A stretch of 5,475 bases of DNA from NCBI GenBank assembly GCA_023438965.1, contig JAEXPB010000091.1, positions 1 to 5,475 of the forward strand. Direction: 5' to 3'. Numbering within the stretch: the stretch's first letter is position 1; the number at the start of each line of letters is the position of its first letter. This document shows, piece after piece, positions 1-5,475 of the stretch. The stretch comes from Bacillota bacterium. GTDB taxonomy: Bacteria > Bacillota > Clostridia > Saccharofermentanales > UBA5734. The translations under genes were made by a program, and so were the position numbers. Below the pieces are notes generated by a model. That model made no database searches and had not been told where the DNA came from. It worked only from the letters and a program-made list of their open reading frames with translations.

Positions 1-666
1 TCCAGCATGACCCTGCGGCGGGACCTTGAATACCTGGAACGTCAGGGCCGCATCATCCGCATCCGCGGCGGCGCGAAATCCCTGGCCCACCTTTCGATGC
101 TCAAGGAAGCCGCCTATACCCAACGCCAGGCCGAAAACACCAATGCCAAGCTGAGCATCGCCGACAAGGCCATCCGCCTGGTTTCTTCCGGACGTTCGAT
201 CTATATTGATTCCGGCACCACCTGCATGTGCCTGGCTCAGCGCCTGCCCGACCAGAACCTGTTCGTCCTGACGCCCGCGCCCAACATCGCGCTGGAGCTG
301 GTCAAGAACCCGAACATCAAGATCAATCTCACCGGCGGACAGTTGAACCGCGAAACCCTGACCCTCGCCGGGTTCAACGCCCTGGAGTATGTCAAGACCC
401 TGAATATCGACCTGGCCTTCATCGCGGCCAGCGCCTTCTCGCTCAGCAGCGGCTTTTCCTGCGGCGACTATTACGAAGCCGAGCTGAAGCGCCTGATCAT
501 CCGCAAGGCGCAGCAGGTCGTCATGCTGATGGACGCCAGCAAGATCAATTGCGGCATGCCCTATACGTTCGCCCGGCTGCAGAATATCCATGTGCTGGTC
601 ACCGACCAGCCGCTGCCCGAAGATTACCAGAAAGCCGCCCGCCAGGCGCGGGTCATGCTCCTGTAA
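1..666 (+). CDS. DeoR-family transcriptional regulator, 5'-truncated by the window edge
   Basis: Likely a DNA-binding repressor that senses a phosphorylated sugar or related metabolite. The reading frame is open from base 1 (Ser-Ser before the first visible Met at base 7). That Met is internal, because MTLRRDLEYLE is the recognition-helix end of the DeoR helix-turn-helix, followed by the typical wing RIIRIRGGA. About 30 N-terminal residues of the usual roughly 250 are missing. Counting from that Met, the DeoR C-terminal effector domain spans about residues 48-205. It shows IDSGTT (67-72), the loop used for phosphosugar binding in this family, then LTGG (108-111), FIAASAFSLSSGF (138-150), EAELKR (157-162) and LMDASKI (174-180). 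Family membership is clear but the effector is not identifiable. It ends 31 bases before lplA on the same strand and may be co-transcribed with it. Its operator and promoter lie outside the window. The convergent sugar-import operon is a possible but unproven target. Confidence 0.93.
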   Translation, partial: SSMTLRRDLEYLERQGRIIRIRGGAKSLAHLSMLKEAAYTQRQAENTNAKLSIADKAIRLVSSGRSIYIDSGTTCMCLAQRLPDQNLFVLTPAPNIALELVKNPNIKINLTGGQLNRETLTLAGFNALEYVKTLNIDLAFIAASAFSLSSGFSCGDYYEAELKRLIIRKAQQVVMLMDASKINCGMPYTFARLQNIHVLVTDQPLPEDYQKAARQARVMLL

Positions 667-687
667 TCCTTTGCGTCGCCCATTTCC

Positions 688-693
688 GGAGGT
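688..693 (+). promoter_or_regulatory. Ribosome binding site of lplA
   Basis: GGAGGT lies 5 bases (counted from the end of GGAGG) before the ATG at 698. It decides the lplA start: the same frame stays open upstream into the deoR gene, back to about base 590, but no such signal serves an earlier start, and homology to the ligase family begins just after this Met. Confidence 0.85.
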
Positions 694-697
694 GCCC

Positions 698-1729
698 ATG
701 TTCCCCTGCCTGCTTGTTCGTTCCCGCCAGCACGATCCCTGGTTCAATCTGGCCCTGGAGGAGTTCCTGATGGAACAGCTGGCCGCCGGCCGCAGCCAGG
801 CAATCCTCTATCTTTGGCAGAACCAGGACACCGTGGTTATCGGCCGCAACCAGAACGCCTGGACGGAATGCCTGACCGGCCTCCTGGAAGCCGAGGGCGG
901 ACGGCTGGCCCGCCGCAGCACCGGCGGCGGGGCTGTTTTTCACGATCTCGGCAACTTGAATTTCTCTCTGATCCTGCCGCGCCAGGCCTTCAGCCTCGAC
1001 GACAATTTCACCATGATCCTGGCGGCTGTGGCCAGCCAGGGCATCGTTGCCGAACGGTCCGGCCGGAATGATATCCTGGCCGGCGGACTGAAGTTCTCCG
1101 GCAACGCCTTCAGCCTGCGTGAAGCGGTCGGCTTGCATCACGGTACCTTGCTGGTTCATTCGGATTACGGCCGGGTGGCCCGCTACCTGACGGTCAATCC
1201 GGCGAAACTGCAGGCCAAAGGCGTGGCTTCCGTCCGCTCCCGCATCACCAATCTGCAGGCGATCAATCCTGACATCACGGTCGAATCGCTGGCCGACGCC
1301 CTGGAAACGGCCTTTATCCGCCAATTCGGCGGACCGGAAGACGGCGCCGCAATCCGGCGGGAGTTCGACGCCCGGTATGCCGGCAACCCGCGACTCGCCC
1401 AGCTGCAGGAAAAATACGCCTCCTGGTCCTGGCGCTACGGCGAATCCCTGCGGTTCGACGCAACAATCGAGCGTCGGTTGGAATGGGGCTTGGTGCAGCT
1501 GGGCTTCCAGGTGGAGCAGGGGCTGGTCCGGCAAGCCAGCTTGTACACCGACGCCCTGGACAGCGATTTCATCGACTGCCTGGCGCCGCTGTTGACCGGT
1601 TGCCGCTTCCATTCCGCGGACCTGGCCCGGGCGCTGGAGCAAGCCCCCTGCGCAGGCGAGGGATTCGGCCCGTCTCGCCTGCGGATGACGCAGGATCTGG
1701 CCGGTCTGATCCGGGAGCAGAACTGGTAG
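698..1729 (+). CDS. lplA: Lipoate-protein ligase A
   Basis: Cytoplasmic enzyme that activates free lipoate with ATP to lipoyl-AMP and transfers it to the lysine of lipoyl domains (pyruvate or 2-oxoglutarate dehydrogenase E2, glycine-cleavage H protein). The 343-residue product matches the two-domain LplA/LplJ length (about 330-340). The N-terminal catalytic domain (about 1-245) carries NLALEE (17-22), the hallmark RRSTGGGAVFHDLGNLNFS (72-90), GRNDILAGGLKFSGNAF (122-138) with the expected active-site lysine at 132, HGTLL (148-152) and SVRSRITNL (178-186). The accessory C-terminal domain starts near SWRYGES (244-250) and runs to the end, so this should be a self-sufficient ligase rather than a split LplA/LplB. 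The start is set by the GGAGGT site. It lies 31 bases after the DeoR gene and ends 1 base from the stop of the convergent permease gene. No lipoyl-domain substrate protein or lipoate synthase is visible nearby, so its link to the sugar genes is unclear. Confidence 0.95.
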   Translation: MFPCLLVRSRQHDPWFNLALEEFLMEQLAAGRSQAILYLWQNQDTVVIGRNQNAWTECLTGLLEAEGGRLARRSTGGGAVFHDLGNLNFSLILPRQAFSLDDNFTMILAAVASQGIVAERSGRNDILAGGLKFSGNAFSLREAVGLHHGTLLVHSDYGRVARYLTVNPAKLQAKGVASVRSRITNLQAINPDITVESLADALETAFIRQFGGPEDGAAIRREFDARYAGNPRLAQLQEKYASWSWRYGESLRFDATIERRLEWGLVQLGFQVEQGLVRQASLYTDALDSDFIDCLAPLLTGCRFHSADLARALEQAPCAGEGFGPSRLRMTQDLAGLIREQNW

Positions 1730-1730
1730 G

Positions 1731-2645
1731 TTATTCCTTGACGCTGCCGGCCAGCAGGCCGGCGATGAAGAAGCGCTGCAGCGGCAGGAAAACGGCCAGA
1801 ATCACGCTGACCGAAACCAGGGTGGCCGCCATCAATTGATTCCAGAAAATCTCGCCTTCATTGCGGAAGCGTGTCAAGGCCAGCTGCACGGTGGTGATCC
1901 GGTCCAATCCGGTGTCGGTCATTACGAGCGGCCAGGTGTATTCATTCCAGGAGCCGGTGAATTTCAAGACCGCCAGCGCGCCCAGCACCGGAGCGGACAG
2001 CGGCAGGTAAATGCTGACGAAAGCGCGAAAGCGCGTGCAGCCGTCCATTTTGGCGGCTTCGTCGATTTCCGCCGGGAACAGGACATAGAACTGACGGCAC
2101 ATGAAAACGCCGAACGAACCGGCGGCATAAGGCAGGATCAGACCGGTGAACGTATTGACCAGACCGGTGCCGCCATGGCCGAATATATCGTTGCCGCCGG
2201 CCAAAGGGAAATTCTTGATCATGACGAACAGGGGCACCAGGGTCACCTGGGCCGGAATCATCATCCCGGTCAGCACCAGGATGAACAGCAGGCGCCGGAA
2301 CGGGAATTCGATCCGGGCAAAGGCATAACCGGTCATGGCATTGATAAACAGGCTGACCGCCGTGGCCACGCCAGCCACCCAAAAACTGTTCAACAAATAA
2401 CGCAGCCAGGAGCCGGCGGACATCGCCCGGGCGTAGTTGGCCCAGATGGCCGGCCGCGGCAGCAATGCCAGGTCGGCGGCATAGATCTGGTCCATATCCT
2501 GCAGGGAAATTGACAGCATGATCAGAAACGGAAAGATGGCCGCCAGAACAAACAGGCCAAGGAGAAGCAGTCCCGGCAGATGCTGCCGGAAACTGCGGCG
2601 CCGGACGGCGGCCTGCGGCGGACGGTTGGCGTCTGAGCCGGCCAT
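1731..2645 (-). CDS. ABC transporter permease, MalG-like (CUT1 carbohydrate uptake)
   Basis: One of the two inner-membrane channel subunits of a carbohydrate ABC importer. The 304-residue protein has about six hydrophobic segments (near residues 22-45, 84-108, 117-140, 163-186, 217-240 and 273-297). It carries the EAA coupling loop that contacts the ATPase, EIDEAAKMDG (193-202), with the conserved LP at 214-215, then the MalG-type GSWNEYTWPL (231-240) and the C-terminal signature QRFFIAGLLAGSVKE (290-304). Between the third and fourth segments it has a glycine-rich loop, FPLAGGNDIFGHGG (146-159), longer than in MalG itself; as I recall, similar loops occur in a known subset of CUT1 permeases. 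The ATG follows the stop codon of the upstream permease with no gap, and an AAGGGG site 7 bases before it lies inside the end of that gene, so translation is probably coupled. It is the last gene of the minus-strand operon. Its substrate is unknown. Confidence 0.95.
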   Translation of the reverse strand: MAGSDANRPPQAAVRRRSFRQHLPGLLLLGLFVLAAIFPFLIMLSISLQDMDQIYAADLALLPRPAIWANYARAMSAGSWLRYLLNSFWVAGVATAVSLFINAMTGYAFARIEFPFRRLLFILVLTGMMIPAQVTLVPLFVMIKNFPLAGGNDIFGHGGTGLVNTFTGLILPYAAGSFGVFMCRQFYVLFPAEIDEAAKMDGCTRFRAFVSIYLPLSAPVLGALAVLKFTGSWNEYTWPLVMTDTGLDRITTVQLALTRFRNEGEIFWNQLMAATLVSVSVILAVFLPLQRFFIAGLLAGSVKE

Positions 2646-3578
2646 TCAGGCACCCCTTTCCGGGCGGCCGGTCTGGCCGCTGATTCGCAAATTGATCAAG
2701 GTCACCGTCAGCACCAGGATGAACAAAACAACCGACATCGCCGAGGCATAGCCCAGCTTGAATTCCGAGAACGCCCGGATATAGATCTGATGGGTGATGG
2801 TTGTCGTCGCGCCGACAGGACCGCCGTCGGTCATGATCCGGACCTGGTCAAACGTCTTGAAACACTCGATCGACAACGTCGCCAGCAAAAAGCCGCTCAC
2901 CGGGCGGATGCACGGCAGCGTGATGTGCCACAGCCGCTTCAGGTAGCCCGCCCCGTCCACGAGCGCCGCCTCGTGCAGGCTCGCCGGCACGTTTTGCAGG
3001 GCTGCCAGGTCGATGATCATGACATAGCCCACGTTTTTCCAAATGTTCATCAGAATCAGGCAGGGCAGAGCCAGATGCTCGTCGAAGAGCCAGTCGCTGC
3101 CCGGCAGTCCCAGAGCCCAGAGCATCTTGTTCAGGATGCCGGAGCCGGGATCCAGCAGGTAAAGCCAGATCATCGACACCGAAACGGTGGATATGATATA
3201 GGGGAACATCAGGAAGGTGCGGACCGGCGCCAGCGCGCGGCCGCTGCCGTTGACACACAGGGCGGCGACAAAGCCGGACAGCATCAGCGGCGCTACCGAA
3301 GCAAGCGCGAAAACCAGCGTATTGCCAATCGAACGGAGAAAATCCTGATCGGTCAGCAGGCGGCGGTAATTGGCCAGTCCGATGAACCGGCGGGCGCCCA
3401 GACTGGCATTGGTCAGGCTGGCGAGGAAATTCTGCACGATCGGATAGAGCACGAACAGGCTGAAAAACAGGAAAAACGGCAAAATCAGCAGATAGGCGGC
3501 GAGAGCATCGCCGCCTGGCTGCCGGCGGGCAGAGCCCGCGGCCGGTTGTTTATTCTGGCGCCAGCTCACCGCGAGCAC
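2646..3578 (-). CDS. ABC transporter permease, MalF-like (CUT1 carbohydrate uptake)
   Basis: Partner channel subunit of the MalG-like permease. The 310-residue protein has a short cytoplasmic N-terminus and about six membrane segments (near 26-49, 87-109, 118-142, 170-193, 222-245 and 276-297). It carries the EAA loop HEAALVDGAG (202-211) with the conserved LP at 221-222, and MTDGGP (249-254), equivalent to the family's TxGGP motif. It lacks the extra N-terminal segments of E. coli MalF and matches the shorter UgpA/LacF-type form. No ATG is available. The chosen GTG at 3578 sits 2 bases after AAGGGGGG (3581-3588), or 4 bases after its AAGGGG portion. A second GTG three codons later (3569) is 11 bases from the whole run, so either could be the start; an in-frame stop at 3600-3602 rules out anything longer. 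It follows the binding-protein gene by 64 bases. Confidence 0.94.
   Translation of the reverse strand: MLAVSWRQNKQPAAGSARRQPGGDALAAYLLILPFFLFFSLFVLYPIVQNFLASLTNASLGARRFIGLANYRRLLTDQDFLRSIGNTLVFALASVAPLMLSGFVAALCVNGSGRALAPVRTFLMFPYIISTVSVSMIWLYLLDPGSGILNKMLWALGLPGSDWLFDEHLALPCLILMNIWKNVGYVMIIDLAALQNVPASLHEAALVDGAGYLKRLWHITLPCIRPVSGFLLATLSIECFKTFDQVRIMTDGGPVGATTTITHQIYIRAFSEFKLGYASAMSVVLFILVLTVTLINLRISGQTGRPERGA
3494..3516 (-). other. Perfect 9-bp GC-rich hairpin near the 5' end of the MalF-like gene
   Basis: AGGCGGCGA (3494-3502) and TCGCCGCCT (3508-3516) are exact inverted copies around a 5-base loop. A second, smaller hairpin follows on the plus-strand map: GCGGGC (3525-3530), loop AGA, GCCCGC (3534-3539). 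Both lie within the first 30 or so codons of the permease, so coding constraint on Gly and Ala codons could create them. If formed in the mRNA they could limit permease translation or protect the upstream binding-protein transcript. There is no T-run, so neither is an intrinsic terminator. The structure is seen in sequence; the role is inference. Confidence 0.4.
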
Positions 3579-3597
3579 TGCCCCCCTTCGGTTTTCA

Positions 3598-3622
3598 GGT
3601 CAGGCCGCCAAGCCGGCTGCCC
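3598..3622 (-). other. Imperfect hairpin in the gap between binding-protein and permease genes
   Basis: In the transcript sense, GGGCAGCCG pairs with CGGCCTGACC around a 6-base loop, with two single-base bulges. It falls in the 64-base gap (3579-3642), where CUT1 operons often carry an element that keeps the binding protein more abundant than the permeases. No U-tract follows, so it is not a standard terminator. In a region this GC-rich a chance fold is possible. Confidence 0.3.
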
Positions 3623-3642
3623 GTTCGGTTGTTCTACGCTGC

Positions 3643-4908
3643 TCAGGGCGCAGCGATCTCCGCTTCCAGCTTCTTCTGGGCGGCAGACAGGGCATCGGCC
3701 GCCGAGGACTTGCTGTAGAGGACCTGTTGCACCAGATCATTGCGTATCTTCTGGAAGGACGCGGCCCAGGTGGTGCGCGGCATACCGGTGCCTTTGGCCA
3801 CACACTCGGCACGGACGGCATTCAGGGGATCCAGGGCGGCGAAAGCCTCGACCTGCGACTTGCGGGTTACTGGAATGCTCAGCGTCTTGGCGCGTGCCAG
3901 AACTTCTTCCTTGGTCAGGGCAAACGCGATGAACTTAAAAGCCTGGTCAGCCTGCTTGCAGATACCGCCGATGAAAAGCATGTTGCAGCCGCAGAAAGTC
4001 GCCGGTGTCTTGTTGGACGGCGGTACCGCGATACCGACCTTGTCCTTGTAAGCGGCATCCTTGAGCATCGGTGTCAGGGCGACATTGTTGATCAGAGTCA
4101 TCGCGGCCGTGCCGGCGATAAAAGGATTGGTTTCGGTGCTGCTATAGGGAATGCCGGTATTATTGACGAAGCTGGCCAGGTATTCCAGGACTTCAACCTT
4201 GTCCGGCGTGTTGAGCGTCGGTTTGTTGCCGGCATCATAGAAGCTGCCGCCATTGCCGAAGACCAGCGTGTCGAATTCCACGAAGTTGCCGGCTGATTTG
4301 GGGAAGGCAAAGCCGGACTGGGTGATTTTGCCGCTGGCGTCCTTGATGGTCAGCTTCTCGGCGAAGTTTTTTAACTCCGCCCAGGTTTTCGGCGGTTTGG
4401 CCGGATCCAGGCCGGCAGCCGTAAACAAGTCTTTGCGGTAGGCGAACACGTAGGGTGTCGTCGAGTAGGCAAGGCCATAAATCTCATTCTTGTAGGTGCC
4501 GTTGGCCAGCACACTGGGCTGGATGTCGTCCTTGCCTTCCCACTTGTTGAAATAGCTGGTTATTTTCTGGTAATTGCCGGCTTCAGCCCGCGCGGCGACC
4601 GACATGATGCCGTGGCCGATAATATCCGGGCCCAGGCCTGCGCTGAACATCGAGTTCAGCTTGGTTTCCATCGCCTCGCCGATCGCGGCGTCATCGTAAA
4701 CGACCGTGAGGCCCGGATTTTTGGTGTTGAAATCGCTGATCACGCGTTTCCAGTAATCCGCTTCCGCGGTGTCGTTGCCAATGCGGACGAATTTCAAAGT
4801 CACCGGATTATTGGCGCCGGTGGTCTGACCGCATCCGGCCAGCAAGCTGACTGACAACAAGGCGGCGATCATTAGCAGGGACAGGATTAGCTTGTTCGTT
4901 CTTTTCAT
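3643..4908 (-). CDS. ABC sugar-importer substrate-binding lipoprotein (CUT1 type)
   Basis: Extracytoplasmic receptor that captures the sugar and delivers it to the two downstream permeases. The frame could start at 4923, but the ATG at 4908 is preferred: AGGAG (4916-4920) lies 7 bases before it and overlaps the first codons of the longer version. The 421-residue product then begins with a type II signal peptide: MKRTNK, a hydrophobic stretch (7-23) and the lipobox LLAGC with the lipid-modified Cys at 26. The mature part has the family pattern of a solute-binding protein: YWKRVISDFNTKNPGLTV (53-70), GPDII (93-97), the hinge-region YGLAYSTTPYVFAYRKDLF (144-162), PKTWAEL (173-179), PFIAGTAAM (262-270) and QAFKFIAFAL (322-331). 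Aromatic residues typical of sugar stacking are present, but the ligand cannot be read off. Odd point: where relatives usually have a GGxxLAI-type segment, this one has FCGCNMLFIGGIC (305-317), with cysteines at 306, 308 and 317 and another at 369. It is the first transporter gene after the sulfatase. Confidence 0.95.
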   Translation of the reverse strand: MKRTNKLILSLLMIAALLSVSLLAGCGQTTGANNPVTLKFVRIGNDTAEADYWKRVISDFNTKNPGLTVVYDDAAIGEAMETKLNSMFSAGLGPDIIGHGIMSVAARAEAGNYQKITSYFNKWEGKDDIQPSVLANGTYKNEIYGLAYSTTPYVFAYRKDLFTAAGLDPAKPPKTWAELKNFAEKLTIKDASGKITQSGFAFPKSAGNFVEFDTLVFGNGGSFYDAGNKPTLNTPDKVEVLEYLASFVNNTGIPYSSTETNPFIAGTAAMTLINNVALTPMLKDAAYKDKVGIAVPPSNKTPATFCGCNMLFIGGICKQADQAFKFIAFALTKEEVLARAKTLSIPVTRKSQVEAFAALDPLNAVRAECVAKGTGMPRTTWAASFQKIRNDLVQQVLYSKSSAADALSAAQKKLEAEIAAP

Positions 4909-4915
4909 CTGCAAT

Positions 4916-4920
4916 CTCCT
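4916..4920 (-). promoter_or_regulatory. Ribosome binding site of the binding-protein gene
   Basis: AGGAG in the minus sense, 7 bases before the ATG at 4908. It decides between this start and the upstream in-frame ATG at 4923, which has no comparable site in front of it. The shorter start also gives a normal signal peptide beginning MKRTNK. Confidence 0.8.
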
Positions 4921-4942
4921 CATTCTACAGGTTTACAAGGTA

Positions 4943-4971
4943 TTCGGCGGTTATATCGTTTTCTTGCCGAA
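4943..4971 (-). promoter_or_regulatory. Inverted repeat around a possible promoter -10 upstream of the binding-protein gene
   Basis: The gap between the sulfatase stop and the binding-protein start (4909-5003) holds TTCGGC and GCCGAA arms separated by 17 bases. The spacer is AT-rich and contains TATAAC in the minus sense, one base off the TATAAT consensus, but the hexamer 17 bases upstream (ACCAGA) is a poor -35. It could be an operator-promoter allowing the transporter genes to be driven separately from the sulfatase. The repeat is seen; promoter and operator function are inference. Confidence 0.3.
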
Positions 4972-5003
4972 GTCTGGTGCGCTGTCCGGGTCGGATCCGC
5001 CCC

Positions 5004-5475
5004 TCAGCCGGGCGGCGGGCCGATCTTGCGGTCTCGCAGCAGCTGGCCGTCCAGCCAGCCGGAGCAGGCCAGCGGGTCGCTGCGGCGCACCAGCTCGGCT
5101 TGCAGACGACGGCGCAGCTGCCTGACCGCGCCGGCCAGGCCGGGATCACCGATCCGGTTGTTTTTCTGGCCGGGGTCTTCGGTGACGGCATACAGCTCAT
5201 CGATATCCGTGGCATTCCAGACGTACAGCCAGTCGGCGGTCCGGATGCAGCGCTGGCTGTAAAGGCCGAATTGCTGCCCATTGCCGGCGGCGACAGCGAA
5301 ATTCCGTTCCGGCTGCCGGCCGCCATAGAGCAGCGGTGCCAGGGATTGACCATGACCGGGCTCGATCGTCGGCAATCCTAGGACATCACGCAAGGTCGCT
5401 CCCAGGTCGAGGCAGTTGGAGACATACTCGCCGATCCGCAAGCCGCGCGGGATGACACCCGGATAGCGTATGATC
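5004..5475 (-). CDS. Sulfatase (arylsulfatase family), C-terminal part, 5'-truncated by the window edge
   Basis: The frame is open to the right edge and gives 156 residues of the C-terminal end. Visible family features, numbered from the first complete codon, are IIRYPGVIPRG (1-11), the conserved segment of the catalytic domain's end; ISN-like VSNCLDLGATLRDVLGLP (18-35), corresponding to the usual D-x-x-P/A-T-xL-xxLG-P motif; GQSLAPLLYG (42-51); and the C-terminal subdomain R-x-x-D-W-L-Y-V-W-N (78-87), DELYAVTEDPGQKNN (92-106), equivalent to the ELYDL-x-x-DP-x-E-x-x-N of many sulfatases. The active-site CxPxR or SxPxR motif and the metal ligands are upstream of the window, so the maturation type, substrate and any signal peptide cannot be judged. 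Related family members (phosphonate or phosphoester hydrolases) share this fold, but the C-terminal pattern fits glycan sulfatases best. It lies upstream of the importer genes in the same direction, 95 bases away, suggesting a sulfated-sugar utilisation operon. Confidence 0.88.
   Translation of the reverse strand, partial: IIRYPGVIPRGLRIGEYVSNCLDLGATLRDVLGLPTIEPGHGQSLAPLLYGGRQPERNFAVAAGNGQQFGLYSQRCIRTADWLYVWNATDIDELYAVTEDPGQKNNRIGDPGLAGAVRQLRRRLQAELVRRSDPLACSGWLDGQLLRDRKIGPPPG

Noticed and set aside
146..666. Possible frameshift or truncation of the DeoR gene, since the first visible Met gives a protein shorter than usual
   Set aside because: The frame is open to base 1 and the visible sequence begins in the middle of the helix-turn-helix, so the missing part is simply outside the window.
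653..1642. 329-codon open frame on the minus strand opposite lplA
   Set aside because: It is the antisense shadow of a strongly supported ligase gene in GC-rich DNA; its translation is rich in Gln, Gly and Ala with no recognisable domain and no good start signal.
1836..2513. 225-codon open frame on the plus strand opposite the MalG-like permease
   Set aside because: Antisense shadow of the permease; composition dominated by Gln, Gly and His, with no motif or ribosome binding site that supports translation.
2790..3932. 380-codon open frame on the plus strand opposite the MalF-like permease and the binding-protein end
   Set aside because: It spans two well-supported minus-strand genes and their gap, its product is Arg/Gln/His-rich low-complexity sequence without a family pattern, and it fits GC-driven antisense openness.
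4988..5003. Near-palindrome around CGGATCCG just after the sulfatase stop, considered as a terminator
   Set aside because: Almost no loop can form, a G-A mismatch interrupts the stem and no T-run follows in the direction of transcription.
4925..5353. Minus-strand 142-codon frame overlapping the sulfatase in another frame
   Set aside because: The sulfatase frame has clear family motifs over the same bases; this frame has none and runs through the intergenic gap.

Overview
This is a GC-rich, densely coding bacterial window with two gene blocks that converge near base 1730. On the plus strand are the end of a DeoR-family regulator (cut by the left edge) and a complete lipoate-protein ligase (lplA). 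On the minus strand, read from right to left, are the C-terminal part of a sulfatase (cut by the right edge), an ABC solute-binding lipoprotein and two CUT1-type sugar-transport permeases. All six genes look intact apart from the two edge truncations. I see no RNA genes, mobile elements, CRISPR arrays or long repeats.

The minus-strand block looks like one transcription unit: sulfatase, a 95-base gap, binding lipoprotein, a 64-base gap, MalF-like permease, then MalG-like permease directly abutting it. The simplest reading is that the sulfatase removes sulfate from a sulfated sugar or glycan fragment, the lipoprotein captures the sugar outside the membrane, and the two permeases import it. The ATPase subunit that energises CUT1 importers is not in the window, so it is either beyond the sulfatase or a shared MsmK/UgpC-type ATPase elsewhere. 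No glycoside hydrolase is visible. Substrate specificity cannot be read from the sequence.

On the plus strand, the DeoR-type protein has a sugar-phosphate-sensing effector domain and ends 31 bases before lplA, which has its own strong ribosome binding site. LplA attaches free lipoate to lipoate-dependent enzymes. None of its usual targets is present, so the pairing with a sugar regulator may be simple adjacency. The regulator could control the convergent transport operon, but that is inference from position only.

Organism: the high GC, a sulfatase next to a CUT1 importer with a lipoprotein binding protein, and a DeoR regulator are compatible with a glycan-degrading bacterium such as a member of the PVC group (for example Lentisphaerota). 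Other phyla are possible and this is a low-confidence guess. No gene here is a clear novelty. The most useful leads are the sulfatase-transporter linkage, a cysteine cluster in the binding protein, and several inverted repeats around the start of the binding-protein and permease genes.
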